From Microbacterium maritypicum (GTDB lineage Bacteria; Actinomycetota; Actinomycetes; Actinomycetales; Microbacteriaceae), in assembly GCF_041529975.1 (NCBI RefSeq), contig NZ_CP168030.1, forward strand, positions 2,294,001-2,358,000: a stretch of 64,000 nucleotides of DNA. The letters run 5' to 3'. Shown here piece by piece: positions 54,667 to 64,000 of the stretch. The position numbers and the translations under genes are program-made. Position 1 is the stretch's first letter. Each line of letters begins with the position of its first letter. Under the pieces are notes generated by a model. That model worked only from the letters and a program-made list of their open reading frames with translations. It ran no database searches and was not told where the DNA came from.

Positions 54667-55548
54667 TCAGGCCGCTTCTCGTGTGCCGTCGCCGAGCCAC
54701 GCGTCCAGCAGAGCCCTGCGCAGCGCGGTGCCGCGTTCGGCGAAGACGCGCTGCCGGCGCACATACTCCGCCTTGCCCTCCGGCGTCTCGATGCGGACGG
54801 GGGTGACATCCCACGCCGAGAGATCGTACGGCGCGGCCTCCATGTCCAGCAGCCGGATGTCACGCGCCAGCTCGAACGAGTCGAGGAGGAGTTCGCCGGG
54901 GATGAGCGGCCCGAGCTTCGTCGCCCACTTGTAGAGGTCCATCCCCGCGTGCAGACACCCCGGTTGCTCGAACAGCGGCTGGTCCTCGCGGCTCAGGGGC
55001 GTGCGATTGCGGGGGACCGCCTCCGGGGTGAAGAACCGGAACGCGTCGAAGTGCGTGCAGCGCAGGTCATGACTCTCGACGACCGCATCCGTGCCCGCCC
55101 GTCCCAGACGCAGCGGCACCGCGTGACGGTGCTCGTCCGCCTGGTACACCATCGCCCACTCGTGCAGGCCGAAGCAGCCGAACTGGCCGGGGCGCGACGC
55201 CGTGCGGCGCAGCATCCGCTCCACGAGCGCGGCGAGGTCCGCCTTCTCCTGCGCGAAGGATCGGGGATCGGGCACGACACCGCCTTCGGTCTCGCCCGGC
55301 GAATACCAGCGCCACGAGAGACGTTCGGGCGCGTCCTGCAGCTCGACATCGGCTCCCGGGTGCCAGCGCCGAAGCTGTGCCGGCTTGTACGAGTAGTACG
55401 TGAACAGGAAGTCCCACACGGGGTGCTTCTCGGATCGGGAGGAGCGCTCGCGATGCGCGGCGGTCAGCGCGTCGGCGCGCTCGTGATGCGCCTGCTCACG
55501 GGTGAGCCATTCTTCGCGGGGGAGCGCCCTCTCGATCAGCGTGTGCAT
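54667..55548 (-). CDS. conserved protein of the family annotated as 3-methyladenine DNA glycosylase
   Basis: A 293-residue protein with the very conserved stretch 'HPVWDFLFTYYSYKPAQL' near residue 40 and 'FGCFGLHEWAMVYQ' near 125. Members in Actinobacteria are often labelled 3-methyladenine DNA glycosylase, but I see no helix-hairpin-helix, so the function should be treated as unproven. ATG 55548 is preferred over an in-frame ATG 25 codons upstream, which lies inside the next gene. It is convergent with the GH3 gene, three bases apart. Confidence 0.7.
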   Translation of the reverse strand: MHTLIERALPREEWLTREQAHHERADALTAAHRERSSRSEKHPVWDFLFTYYSYKPAQLRRWHPGADVELQDAPERLSWRWYSPGETEGGVVPDPRSFAQEKADLAALVERMLRRTASRPGQFGCFGLHEWAMVYQADEHRHAVPLRLGRAGTDAVVESHDLRCTHFDAFRFFTPEAVPRNRTPLSREDQPLFEQPGCLHAGMDLYKWATKLGPLIPGELLLDSFELARDIRLLDMEAAPYDLSAWDVTPVRIETPEGKAEYVRRQRVFAERGTALRRALLDAWLGDGTREAA

Positions 55549-55564
55549 GTGCGCTGTGGTCTCG

Positions 55565-56590
55565 TCAGTGCAGGATGCCGGCTTCACCGAGCAGGTCGCG
55601 AAGCCCGGCGCCGTCTTCGGCACTCACCCACGGTGCCACGTCTTCGGAATGCGGCTCTCGGCCGGCACGACCGCCGGCGAGCACGGCTTCTGCGGGCAGC
55701 AGGCGCCGGATGGCGACCCCGGCGACCGAATCGGGATGCTCGTCCATGAACTGCGAGTAGATGGATTCGTCGTGCTGGCCGTCATCGCCGATCAGCAACC
55801 ACTTCACGTCGGGGAATTCCGCCGCGAGCCGGCGCAGGTTGGTGAGCTTGTGCTCACGCCCGCTGCGGAACCAGCGCTCATGCGTCGGGCCCCAGTCGGT
55901 CAACAGCATCGACCCCGCCGGGAAGAGGTGGCGACCGAGGAAGCGCCAGAGGGTCGGAGCGACGTTCCACGCACCGGTCGACAGGTACACCATCGGTGCT
56001 CCGGGGTGCTGTCGCAGCAGCTGGTCGAGCAGCACGGCCATTCCGGGCACGGGGAGGCGGGCATGCTCATCGAGCACGAAGGAGTTCCAGAAGGCGATGA
56101 ACGGACGCGGCAGGGCCGTGACCATCACGGTGTCGTCGACATCGGACACGACGCCGAACGTGGTGTCCTTGGCGACGATGAAGGCGCCGGCTTCGACGGG
56201 CTCCTGCCCCTCGACCGAGATCATGAAGTTCTGCCAGCCGGGCTCCAGGTCGACGGGGATCTTCGCATCGACCACGCCACCGCGATCGGCGACCAGCTGA
56301 TGCGTCGTCTCGCCGACATGCACGGTCACGGTCGCGTACCCGACCGGGATCCCGACGAAGCTGCGCCAGCCGCGCACGCTCGCCGGCTCGCCGTCGCGGG
56401 TGCGACGCTGCGGGGGCACGATCAGCACTCGACCCACGACCCGCACCCAGCCCGGACCGCCGTAGCCGGGGAACGGGAGGATCGTGGCGACACGGCCACG
56501 ACGGCGCGCACGACCTTCACGCCAGACATGGAGGCGATGCTCGAGTCGGGCGAACCAGTGGATCCGGGGGGCTGGGGGAGCCGATGCCAT
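55565..56590 (-). CDS. App1/DUF2183-type phosphatase domain protein
   Basis: A 341-residue protein with a HAD-like catalytic motif 'VVSDVDDTVMVT' near residue 145 (DxDxT) and 'YLSTGAWNVAPTLWRFL' and 'LIGDDGQHDESIY' further on, as in the App1 phosphatidate-phosphatase domain. The N-terminal 140 residues form a beta-rich domain. AAGACT at the leaderless spacing (six bases) precedes ATG 56590. Four bases separate it from the DedA stop upstream in transcription order. Confidence 0.85.
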   Translation of the reverse strand: MASAPPAPRIHWFARLEHRLHVWREGRARRRGRVATILPFPGYGGPGWVRVVGRVLIVPPQRRTRDGEPASVRGWRSFVGIPVGYATVTVHVGETTHQLVADRGGVVDAKIPVDLEPGWQNFMISVEGQEPVEAGAFIVAKDTTFGVVSDVDDTVMVTALPRPFIAFWNSFVLDEHARLPVPGMAVLLDQLLRQHPGAPMVYLSTGAWNVAPTLWRFLGRHLFPAGSMLLTDWGPTHERWFRSGREHKLTNLRRLAAEFPDVKWLLIGDDGQHDESIYSQFMDEHPDSVAGVAIRRLLPAEAVLAGGRAGREPHSEDVAPWVSAEDGAGLRDLLGEAGILH

Positions 56591-56594
56591 TGAC

Positions 56595-57266
56595 TCAGTC
56601 TTTCACGTCGGAGTCGGCTGCCGACTCCCGGGCCTCCTGATGACGGGCTTCGAGCCGCTGCAGCAGTTTCTTGCCGAGGAATGCGAGGAGCAGGAACAGC
56701 GCGATGACGCCGACGAAGATGTAGCCGGCGAAGTGCACGCGATCGACGAGTTCGCGGAAGCTGCCGGCCGCGAGGGAGGTCACGCTCACATACGCGGTGG
56801 CCCAGAGCACGCACGCCGGAGCGGTCCAGGCCAGGAACTTGCGATACGGGTACTCGCTCATGCCGACGGTGAGAGGCACGAGGGAGTGCAGCACCGGGAG
56901 GAACCGGGACAGGAAGATCGCGATGCCGCCGCGGCGTTCGAGATAGTTCTCGGCACGGACCCAGTTGTGCTCGCCGATCCTGCGGCCGAGCCACGACACG
57001 CGGATGTGCGGGCCGAGCCAGCGTCCGAGCCAGAATCCGATGCTCTCGCCGATCAGCGCTCCGATCACGACGGCGACGCCCATCGCGATGCCCTCCCACA
57101 CGGTGGCTACGCCCATCGAGGCGATGATGACGATGGTGTCCCCGGGGACGATGAGGCCGATCAGGATGCTGGTCTCCAGCATGACGGCGAGCCCCGCGAC
57201 CAGTGTGCGCGTGATCGGATCGATCGACTGCACGGTGTCGAGGAGCCAGAGCAGGAGGTCGTCCAC
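56595..57266 (-). CDS. DedA family membrane protein
   Basis: A 223-residue polytopic protein with DedA signatures 'LIVPGDTIVIIASMG', 'GESIGFWLGRWLG' and 'FLSRFLPVLHSLVPLTVGMS' (F.GRF.P..R...P..AG form). DedA proteins are flippases for undecaprenyl phosphate and phospholipids. The start is GTG 57266: TATTCT (complement of 57273-57278) lies six bases before it, while the nearby ATG is out of frame. Ends with a charged cytoplasmic tail. Confidence 0.92.
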   Translation of the reverse strand: MDDLLLWLLDTVQSIDPITRTLVAGLAVMLETSILIGLIVPGDTIVIIASMGVATVWEGIAMGVAVVIGALIGESIGFWLGRWLGPHIRVSWLGRRIGEHNWVRAENYLERRGGIAIFLSRFLPVLHSLVPLTVGMSEYPYRKFLAWTAPACVLWATAYVSVTSLAAGSFRELVDRVHFAGYIFVGVIALFLLLAFLGKKLLQRLEARHQEARESAADSDVKD

Positions 57267-57307
57267 GTCATGAGAATACGGGAGCGACCCGGTCCTAGGC
57301 TGGAAAG

Positions 57308-58630
57308 GTGCCCGAACAGCTGACCGCTCGCCCCCTTTCCTCCTGGGTGGAGCCGTGGGCCGTGTTCCGGATGCTCGAAGCGCGCGTCGCCGATGTCTTC
57401 TGGCTCGACGCCGGCGCGGATGCCGCGCAGGGCTGGAGCTTCGTCGGCACGGGGGAGCGGTCGTCGCTGCCGCGGGATGTGGCACTGGATGCGGCTCCGA
57501 CCGATCGCACCCGTCCGCCCTTCTCCGGTGGGTGGGTCGGCTGGCTCGACTATGAGTCCGGTGCCGCGGCCGCCGGCGCCCCGGTGAGTCGGCCCGTCGA
57601 CGAGCCGGGCGGCTCCTGGCTGCGCGCCACACATGTCGTCGCGTTCGACCATGCCGCGCGGCGCACCTGGGTGCTCAGCGCGGACGACGAGCTCCCCTCG
57701 TGGACAGCGGAAGTCTCCGCCGTCCCGCAGCCGGCGGACGACACGGTCCCCCTGAAGGTCCCCGACGGTGCGCGTCGCGTCGCCGAAGCGCGCCACGATC
57801 CGCACGAGTACGCCGTGCTCATCGAACGCTGCCGCGACCTGATCCGCGCCGGCATCGCGTACCAGCTGTGCCTGACGACGCGGTTCACGGTGGCCGGGGC
57901 GCATGATGACGTCGAGGTGTACCGTCGCCTGCGCGCTGCGACGCCCGCGCACCACGGCGGCTTCGTCCGCATCGGCGGCCGTACCCTGCTGAGCGCCAGC
58001 CCCGAGCAGTTCCTCCACGCCGAGGGGGGTGTCATCCGTACCCGCCCCATCAAGGGCACCCGGCCCCGCGGTGCGGACCCGGAGGAGGATGCCGCGCTGG
58101 CCGCAGAACTCGCGGCGGATCGCAAGGAGCGCGCGGAGAACGTCATGATCGTCGATCTGATGCGCAACGACCTCTCCCGCGTGTGCGAGCCGGGGAGCAT
58201 CCGCGTCGACGGACTGTGGGTGGTCGAGAGCTACCCGGCCGTGCACCAGCTCGTGAGCACCGTGAGCGGTGTCGCCACGGCCGGGACGACCGTCGGTTCG
58301 CTGCTCGACGCGGCCTTCCCCGCCGGCAGCATGACGGGCGCCCCCAAGCTCTCCGCGATGACGAGACTGCACGAGTTGGAAGGCGGGCCGCGCGGCGTCT
58401 ACGCCGGCTGCTTCGGGTACATCGGGGCGGACGGCGTGCTCGACCTCGCCATGGTCATCCGCAGCATCCTGATCGACGGCGACCAGGCGGTCGTCGGCGC
58501 GGGCGGAGGCATCACCTGGGGATCGGTCGCCGCATCCGAAGTCGCCGAGGTCGCGACCAAGGCGCGAGCTCCCCTCGCCGCGCTCGGTGCGGAAATGCCG
58601 GGGGTCTGGCGTTCCGATATCCTGAACTGA
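57308..58630 (+). CDS. pabB: aminodeoxychorismate synthase component I
   Basis: A 440-residue chorismate-binding enzyme that makes aminodeoxychorismate for folate. The motif '[11 protein letters not shown]' near residue 245 carries the Lys characteristic of PabB (PIKGT) where TrpE has PIAGT; '[16 protein letters not shown]', '[12 protein letters not shown]' and '[13 protein letters not shown]' complete the domain. No pabA or pabC is adjacent in the window. TAGGCT (57296-57301) lies six bases before GTG 57308, a leaderless start. It is divergent from dedA; the 41-base gap holds both promoters. Confidence 0.9.
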   Translation: MPEQLTARPLSSWVEPWAVFRMLEARVADVFWLDAGADAAQGWSFVGTGERSSLPRDVALDAAPTDRTRPPFSGGWVGWLDYESGAAAAGAPVSRPVDEPGGSWLRATHVVAFDHAARRTWVLSADDELPSWTAEVSAVPQPADDTVPLKVPDGARRVAEARHDPHEYAVLIERCRDLIRAGIAYQLCLTTRFTVAGAHDDVEVYRRLRAATPAHHGGFVRIGGRTLLSASPEQFLHAEGGVIRTRPIKGTRPRGADPEEDAALAAELAADRKERAENVMIVDLMRNDLSRVCEPGSIRVDGLWVVESYPAVHQLVSTVSGVATAGTTVGSLLDAAFPAGSMTGAPKLSAMTRLHELEGGPRGVYAGCFGYIGADGVLDLAMVIRSILIDGDQAVVGAGGGITWGSVAASEVAEVATKARAPLAALGAEMPGVWRSDILN

Positions 58631-58649
58631 TCCCGCTTTTTCCTTCAGA

Positions 58650-61241
58650 TTGGTCGTGCGTTCGTTGTCTGAGAACCTGTCCACCGCTCCCGCCGATGAC
58701 GAGACTCCGTCGGCGCACGCCATCCAGACGAAGTGGCAGAAGTACTGGGCGGAGAACGGCACGTTCCTCACCGGCGGGGAGGAAGACACCCGCCCGCGCA
58801 AGTACGTGCTCGGGATGTTCCCCTACCCGTCCGGTGACATGCACATGGGGCACGCCGAGAACTACGCGTACGTCGACATGGTGGCCCGGTTCTGGCGTCA
58901 CCGCGGGCACAACGTGCTCAACCCGATCGGCTGGGACTCCTTCGGCCTGCCCGCGGAGAACGCGGCGATCAAGCGCGGCGCCGACCCTCGGGAGTGGACC
59001 TACGCGAACATCGATCAGCAGAAGCAGAGCCTGAAGGAGTTCGGCACCTCCTACGACTGGACGCGCGTCCTGCACACGTCCGACCCCGAGTACTACCGCT
59101 GGAACCAGTGGCTGTTCCTGAAGCTGTACGAGCGCGGGCTGGCCTATCGCAAGAAGAGCCCGGTCAACTGGTGCCCCAACGACCAGACCGTGCTGGCGAA
59201 CGAGCAGGTGGTCGACGGTCGCTGCGAGCGCTGCGGTGCCGAGGTCATCAAGAAGAAGCTCACGCAGTGGTACTTCCGCATCACCGACTACGCCGACCGG
59301 CTGCTCGACGACTTGAACCAGCTCGAGGGCTTCTGGCCGCACAAGGTGCTGCAGATGCAGCGCAACTGGATCGGACGCTCGATCGGTGCGGACGTCGACT
59401 TCGTGATCGAGGGTCGCGAGGAGCCGGTCACCGTCTTCTCGACGCGCCCCGACACGCTGCACGGAGCCACCTTCTTCGTCGTCGCCCCCGATTCCGATCT
59501 GGCGTCCGAGCTGGCGGCGGATGCGCCGGACGAGGTGCGCCAGCGCTTCCGCACCTACCTGGAGCAGGTGCAGAAGGAGACGGACATCGCCCGGCAGTCC
59601 ACGGACCGCCCGAAGACCGGTGTCTTCCTCGAGCGCTACGCGATCAACCCGGTCAACGGCGAGAAGCTGCCGGTGTGGGCAGCCGACTACGTGCTCGCCG
59701 ATTACGGTCACGGTGCCGTCATGGCCGTGCCCGCCCACGATCAGCGCGACCTCGACTTCGCCCGCGCGTTCGACCTGCCCGTCAAGGTCGTGGTCGACAC
59801 GACAGCTCCTGTCACCGGCGCGATGCCCGTGATCGAGGTCGACGACGAAGGGGTGCCGATCGACACCGGCGCCGCGCTCGACGAGCAGAACCCGGCATCC
59901 ACCGGCATCGCGTTGACCGGCGAAGGCCGCATGATCAACTCGGGTGCGCTGAACGGACTGTCCAAGCGCAACGCGATCGCCCGCGCGATCGAGCAGCTGG
60001 AGGCATCCGGCACCGGACGCGCGGCGAAGAACTACCGCCTGCGCGACTGGCTGATCTCGCGTCAGCGCTTCTGGGGCACTCCCATCCCGATGCTGCACAC
60101 CGAGGACGGGGACATCATCCCGGTTCCCGAAGACCAGCTGCCGGTGAAGCTGCCCAGCGTGGAAGGTCTCGACCTCTCTCCCAAGGGCACCTCGCCGCTC
60201 GGGGCGGCGGAGCGCTGGGTGCGCACCACGGCCCCCGGGACCGGCGACCCGGTGCTGCGCGACACCGACACCATGGACACCTTCGTCGACAGCTCCTGGT
60301 ACTTCCTGCGCTTCCTGTCGCCGAACAGCGACACCGTGGCGTTCGACCCGGCTCAGGCCGACCGGTGGGCGCCTGTCGACTCGTACATCGGTGGTGTCGA
60401 GCACGCGATCCTGCACCTGCTGTACGCGCGCTTCATCACGAAGGTGCTGTTCGACATGGGGCTGATCGACTTCACCGAGCCCTTCACGACGCTGATCAAC
60501 CAGGGCATGGTTCTTCTCGACGGATCGAAGATGTCGAAGAGCAAGGGCAACCTGGTCGAGTTCTCGTCGAGCATGATCGACCCCGGTGCCGATGTCGTCC
60601 GTGTCGCTCTGGCCTTCGCGGGCCCGGTGGAGGATGACATCAACTGGGAAGACGTCTCCACGGCCGGTGCGCAGAAGTTCCTGGCCCGCGTGCTGCGGAT
60701 CGCCGGCGACGTCGCGAGTCCGGTCGACGTCGTGTTCGACGGTGGGAACCCCGCACTGCGCCGCGCGACGCACAAGCTGCTCGCCGAGGCCCCGGCTCTC
60801 GTGGAGCAGACCAAGTTCAACGTGCTGGTCGCCCGCCTCATGGAGCTGGTGAACCTCACCCGCAAGACGATCGACGGTGCTGCCGGTGCCGCCGATCCCG
60901 CCGTGCGTGAGGCCGCCGAGACGATCGCCGTGATGCTCGACCTGTTGGCCCCGCACACCGCCGAAGAGGTGTGGGAGATCCTCGGTCACGAGCCCTCCGT
61001 CGGCCTGGTGCCGTGGCGGTCCGCCGATCCGGCGCTGCTGGTCGAGGACACGATCACCGCCGTCGTGCAGGTGGGCGGCAAGGTCCGCGCACAGCTCGAG
61101 GTCTCGGCGCGCATCGGCGAGAGCGAGCTCGAAGCGCTGGCTCGCGCGGACGAGCGCGTGATCCGTTCGATCGGTGACCGCGAGATCGTCAAGGTCGTCG
61201 TGCGCGCGCCCAAGATCGTCAGCATCGTCGTGAAGGGCTGA
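58650..61241 (+). CDS. leuS: leucyl-tRNA synthetase
   Basis: An 863-residue class I synthetase that charges tRNA-Leu. HIGH is '[12 protein letters not shown]' near residue 61, KMSKS is '[11 protein letters not shown]' near 625, and the editing domain contains '[15 protein letters not shown]' near 255. A zinc-knuckle-like 'CERCGAEV' is near 192. The start is uncertain: TTG 58650, GTG 58656 and TTG 58665 are all in frame and none has a strong ribosome-binding site; TATCCT at 58618-58623 may be the -10. Confidence 0.96.
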   Translation: MVVRSLSENLSTAPADDETPSAHAIQTKWQKYWAENGTFLTGGEEDTRPRKYVLGMFPYPSGDMHMGHAENYAYVDMVARFWRHRGHNVLNPIGWDSFGLPAENAAIKRGADPREWTYANIDQQKQSLKEFGTSYDWTRVLHTSDPEYYRWNQWLFLKLYERGLAYRKKSPVNWCPNDQTVLANEQVVDGRCERCGAEVIKKKLTQWYFRITDYADRLLDDLNQLEGFWPHKVLQMQRNWIGRSIGADVDFVIEGREEPVTVFSTRPDTLHGATFFVVAPDSDLASELAADAPDEVRQRFRTYLEQVQKETDIARQSTDRPKTGVFLERYAINPVNGEKLPVWAADYVLADYGHGAVMAVPAHDQRDLDFARAFDLPVKVVVDTTAPVTGAMPVIEVDDEGVPIDTGAALDEQNPASTGIALTGEGRMINSGALNGLSKRNAIARAIEQLEASGTGRAAKNYRLRDWLISRQRFWGTPIPMLHTEDGDIIPVPEDQLPVKLPSVEGLDLSPKGTSPLGAAERWVRTTAPGTGDPVLRDTDTMDTFVDSSWYFLRFLSPNSDTVAFDPAQADRWAPVDSYIGGVEHAILHLLYARFITKVLFDMGLIDFTEPFTTLINQGMVLLDGSKMSKSKGNLVEFSSSMIDPGADVVRVALAFAGPVEDDINWEDVSTAGAQKFLARVLRIAGDVASPVDVVFDGGNPALRRATHKLLAEAPALVEQTKFNVLVARLMELVNLTRKTIDGAAGAADPAVREAAETIAVMLDLLAPHTAEEVWEILGHEPSVGLVPWRSADPALLVEDTITAVVQVGGKVRAQLEVSARIGESELEALARADERVIRSIGDREIVKVVVRAPKIVSIVVKG

Positions 61242-61268
61242 TCGGCTCTCACCGCGCGGACTGCATCC

Positions 61269-61304
61269 GGCCCCTGGTGCTCGCTCTCGTGAGCGCCAGG
61301 GGCC
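61269..61304. terminator. terminator between leuS and the PAP2 gene
   Basis: GGCCCCTGGTGCTC (61269-61282) pairs with GAGCGCCAGGGGCC (61291-61304) through a 14-base stem with one G-T pair and an 8-base loop. It separates two convergent genes. Confidence 0.85.
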
Positions 61305-61311
61305 GTCGCCG

Positions 61312-61950
61312 TCATCCCCTTCGCGCTGCTCTGCGGGCCTGAACGACGCGCATGATCGCCTCGATGCCGATGACGCCGAGAAGCGGGACGGCCACGCCGA
61401 GGATCGCTCCGAGGGCGATGTCGTGGACGTAGTGGACGCCCTGTGCGACGCGTCCGACGGCGACGACGGAGGCGAGCGCGATCGCCGACCATGTGAGCCA
61501 CGACCGTCCGACGGCGACGGCGATCACTGCGGCGGCGCCGAATGCGAGGGTCGCGTGGTTCGAGGGCAGCGACCAGTCTCCGGGCGGCGGGCACTCACCG
61601 GCGATCTGCCAGACCGCGCACGGACGCGCCTGGGCGAAGAGCAGCTTTCCGCCCTCGCTCAAGAGGTAGGCCAGGACCACGCCGACGGCGGAGGCTGCGA
61701 TGTGCACGCGTCGTTCATGGTGGTTCCACCATGCACGAGCCATGACCGCTGCCGTGGCGGCGGCGAGCAGGAGGAGCCCCGCTTCGGAGATCAGCTCGAC
61801 CGCGGGGACGGCCGAGCCTGCAGAGCTGAGCCATCGGGTGCCGACCACGCTGAGGCTCCCCGGCAACGGGACGATCAACAGGAGGGCGGCGAGTGCCGAG
61901 GCGATGCCCAGGGGCAGGACGGAGCGCACGGACAGACGAGTGGAGGGCAT
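61312..61950 (-). CDS. PAP2 superfamily membrane phosphatase
   Basis: A 212-residue polytopic protein with the three phosphatase motifs: 'KLLFAQARPC' (K.x6.RP), 'SLPSNHATLAFG' (PSxH) and 'RVAQGVHYVHDIALG' (R.x5.H.x3.D). It likely dephosphorylates a lipid phosphate such as undecaprenyl pyrophosphate or phosphatidate. ATG 61950 with TAGCGT (complement of 61958-61963) seven bases upstream sets the start; the frame is open 56 codons further. Confidence 0.9.
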   Translation of the reverse strand: MPSTRLSVRSVLPLGIASALAALLLIVPLPGSLSVVGTRWLSSAGSAVPAVELISEAGLLLLAAATAAVMARAWWNHHERRVHIAASAVGVVLAYLLSEGGKLLFAQARPCAVWQIAGECPPPGDWSLPSNHATLAFGAAAVIAVAVGRSWLTWSAIALASVVAVGRVAQGVHYVHDIALGAILGVAVPLLGVIGIEAIMRVVQARRAARRG

Positions 61951-62131
61951 GCTCACGACGCTACGGACAGTGGGCTCGGGTGAGCATCGGTCGGAGGATG
62001 TAGCCGGGTCGGTCGTGCGGCTGAGTTGCGCGGGTCGGTGCTCCTCTGCACCATCTGCGCCCGACGGCGGTTGTCCACGGCTCCGGTCTGTGGGGTACGG
62101 GGAGTCTGCCTCGCGCACCTAGCTTGGCCGG

Positions 62132-62728
62132 ATGGCATCCCCGCAAGCACCACCTCCGCCGCGGCGTCGACTGCGTCTGAGCATCGGCGCCGGGGTGGTA
62201 CTCGCGCTCGTGGTGCTGTCTGCCGCCGTCGGCCTCGGCATCCTCCGCGGCCAGGCCGCGCCGACCGCATCCGTACCGTTGACGGAAGCCGCGACGGCCG
62301 CCGGCGCGTCCGGTGAGCTGTACGTGCACGTCCTGGGCTCCGTCACCCATCCCGGCCTCTACGTGCTGGACCTGGACGCCCGCCTCGTCGATGCGCTGGC
62401 AGCGGCCGGGGGAGCCACCGATGATGCCGACCTGGCGGCGGTCAACCTCGCGAGGCTGCTCGAAGACGGCGAGCAGATCGTCGTCCCGGCCGTCGGCGCA
62501 GCGACCGATGCACCGGGAGCGGGGCCGCCGGGTGACGACCGCGTCGACCTCAACACCGCGGATCAGGCCGCCCTGGAGACGCTGCCGCGCATCGGTCCGA
62601 CGCTGGCGGAGCGGATCATCGCCTGGCGCGACGAGAACGGGCGCTTCGGGTCCGTCGACGACCTGCTCGCGGTTCCCGGCATCGGCGAGAAGCTGCTCGC
62701 CGGCCTGCGCGACGGAGTCAGGGTGTGA
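62132..62728 (+). CDS. comEA: ComEA-like competence DNA-binding protein
   Basis: A 198-residue protein with an N-terminal membrane anchor ('GAGVVLALVVLSAAVGLGIL'), an SLBB domain ('YVHVLGSVTHPGLYVL') and a C-terminal double helix-hairpin-helix ('VDLNTADQAALETLPRIGP' and 'LLAVPGIGEKLLAGL'). ComEA binds incoming DNA outside the membrane. TAGCTT (62120-62125) six bases before ATG predicts a leaderless mRNA. The stop overlaps the GTG of comEC. Confidence 0.93.
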   Translation: MASPQAPPPPRRRLRLSIGAGVVLALVVLSAAVGLGILRGQAAPTASVPLTEAATAAGASGELYVHVLGSVTHPGLYVLDLDARLVDALAAAGGATDDADLAAVNLARLLEDGEQIVVPAVGAATDAPGAGPPGDDRVDLNTADQAALETLPRIGPTLAERIIAWRDENGRFGSVDDLLAVPGIGEKLLAGLRDGVRV

Positions 62729-64000
62729 AGGCGCGCGACCTCCGTCTCCTCCCTCTCGCGCTGGTTGTCTGGGGCACCGCCCTGCTCTGCGTACTGATAC
62801 CCGAGGCGGCCTGGTGGTGTGCGGCCGCCTGCGGTCTCGTGGCGAGTCTGGTGCTGATGCTGCTCGTCCGGTGCCCGCGAACCTGGGTCTCGCGGCTGAC
62901 CGGCGGTCTGGCCGTCGTGCTTCTCGCGGGAGCCTCGGCCGCGGCCTTGACGGTCGGGTTCGCCCTCCCCGCACGGGAGGAGGCGATGTCCTGGGACGGT
63001 CGCGTGGTGGAGGCCACAGGGGAGATCACCTCCTCGGCGTCGGTCGGTCGCGACGGGCGGCTGTGGTTCGAGGCATCGACATCCACGCTCGGACCGCCGG
63101 GGCGCGCGAGCGATTCGTCGGCGCCCGTGCGCATCGGAGTGGACCCGGGCGACGGGTTCGACCTCGGCGCGCGCATCCGCGTCATCGGCGAGGCCGCCGC
63201 CACCGATGCGGGCGAGCGATCGGCGCTCGTGGTCTTCGCGAACGATGCCGAGTTCGTCGAGCCGGCATCGGGAGTGTTCGGCGTCGCAGCGGCGCTCAAG
63301 CACGCCTTCGTCGAGCGCTCCCTGCGGCTTCCCGAGCCCGGGGCGGGCCTTCTGCCGGGCCTCGCCGTGGGGGACACTCGGGCGGTGTCGATCGAGCTGA
63401 ACGACGACATGCGCACGAGCGGTCTCAGTCACCTCACCGCGGTGAGCGGGGCGAACTGTGCGATCGTCGTCGGCGGGATCTTCTGGATCGCCGCCCTGTG
63501 CGGTGCGGGGCGAATGCTGCGGGTCGTCCTCGCTGTCGTGGGGCTTGCCGGGTTTGTCGTCCTCGTCACGCCGGAGCCGAGTGTGATCCGTGCGGCGGTC
63601 ATGGCGGCCGTCGGGATGCTCACCCTACTTCTGGGCAAACCGAGCGCCGGAGCCGGCATGCTCTCGCTGTGCGCGGCGGGCATCCTCCTCGTCGACCCCT
63701 GGCTGGCCGCCACGCCGGGATTCGCACTCTCGGTCGCGGCCTCCGGAGCGTTGATCCTGCTCGCGCCTCCGCTCGCACGGGGGTTCGGCCGGATCATGCC
63801 CGGACCGGTGGCTCTGGCTCTCGCGGTCCCTTTTGCCGCACAGTTGGCCTGCGGCCCGATCATCGCCCTCTTCGCCGAGCAGCAGTCTCTCATCGGCATC
63901 GCCGCGAACATCATCGCGGCGCCCGCGGCCCCGATCGCCACCGTCGTCGGGCTGCTGGCATGTCTGGCCGCTCCGTTGCCGGGTCTCGCTGATCTGCTGG
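62725..64000 (+). CDS. comEC: ComEC/Rec2-type DNA uptake channel (5' part)
   Basis: Partial: about 425 residues are visible and the gene runs off the window. The N-terminus has membrane segments and an OB-like domain (about residues 90-190); the competence domain begins with 'SHLTAVSGANCAIVVGG' near 233, the ComEC signature, and continues through further membrane helices. It forms the channel for single-stranded DNA entry with ComEA. GTG 62725 overlaps the comEA stop (GTGA). Confidence 0.92.
   Translation, partial: MKARDLRLLPLALVVWGTALLCVLIPEAAWWCAAACGLVASLVLMLLVRCPRTWVSRLTGGLAVVLLAGASAAALTVGFALPAREEAMSWDGRVVEATGEITSSASVGRDGRLWFEASTSTLGPPGRASDSSAPVRIGVDPGDGFDLGARIRVIGEAAATDAGERSALVVFANDAEFVEPASGVFGVAAALKHAFVERSLRLPEPGAGLLPGLAVGDTRAVSIELNDDMRTSGLSHLTAVSGANCAIVVGGIFWIAALCGAGRMLRVVLAVVGLAGFVVLVTPEPSVIRAAVMAAVGMLTLLLGKPSAGAGMLSLCAAGILLVDPWLAATPGFALSVAASGALILLAPPLARGFGRIMPGPVALALAVPFAAQLACGPIIALFAEQQSLIGIAANIIAAPAAPIATVVGLLACLAAPLPGLADLL

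Noticed and set aside
54667-55548. Firm assignment as a DNA repair glycosylase.
   Set aside because: The family label is remembered, but no helix-hairpin-helix or other glycosylase motif can be seen.

Overview
The window is high-GC actinobacterial chromosome, most likely Microbacteriaceae and close to Microbacterium. This rests on the gene order (ileS-folC-DUF4233-ndk, rne-rplU-rpmA-obg-proB-proA-nadD-rsfS, pabB/leuS/comEA-comEC), a translational-type T-box before ileS, and many promoters of the form TANNNT followed 6-7 bases later by the start codon, which imply leaderless mRNAs. No database search was possible; all names come from motifs and remembered family architecture.

Layout. 1-3908: an oligopeptide/dipeptide-type ABC importer operon (binding protein cut by the window edge, two permeases, one double ATPase). 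3898-5683: a pentapeptide-like protein and an AbiEi/DUF559 protein. 5782-11658: short purine-rich repeats, the T-box, ileS, folC, a DUF4233 membrane protein and ndk. 11728-15480: VKOR-like protein, RNase E/G, DUF4031 protein. 15555-23520: rplU, rpmA, obg, proB, proA, a small membrane protein, nadD, an acidic membrane-anchored protein, rsfS, an SDR and a small conserved protein. 23647-26270: a minus-strand metal-handling group (DUF6153, DUF305 and CueP-like lipoprotein), a small acidic protein and an SRPBCC protein.

26431-49001 is a 22.57 kb integrated element in the 3' end of tRNA-Ala(GGC), bounded by the 7-bp direct repeat ATTTGGT. It carries a large serine recombinase at its right end, a long defence operon on the minus strand (hsdM-hsdS-prrC-like-hsdR followed, with overlapping or abutting codons, by an OLD nuclease and a UvrD helicase resembling Gabija GajA/GajB, and a GIY-YIG protein), a separate OLD/TOPRIM-like ATPase, four genes of unknown role, a ribbon-helix-helix protein, and a small surface cluster ending in a tail-fibre-like protein. 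I see no capsid, terminase, relaxase or replication gene, so it looks like a defence island moved by its own recombinase rather than a prophage or conjugative element.

The most interesting observation is that the att core lies inside the recombinase gene. Joining the two ends of the element at ATTTGGT, as in an excised circle, fuses the recombinase frame in phase to an orphan 122-codon open segment at the opposite end (26436-26804) that encodes two helix-turn-helix units. Integration therefore appears to cut the gene in two: the integrated copy loses its predicted DNA-binding tail and instead reads 29 codons antisense through tRNA-Ala.

49211-64000 returns to host genes: a flavoprotein monooxygenase-like protein, DUF2804, two membrane proteins, a NAD(P)-binding protein, a secreted GH3 hydrolase, a protein of the family annotated as 3-methyladenine glycosylase, an App1-type phosphatase, DedA, PabB, LeuS, a PAP2 phosphatase, ComEA and the start of ComEC.
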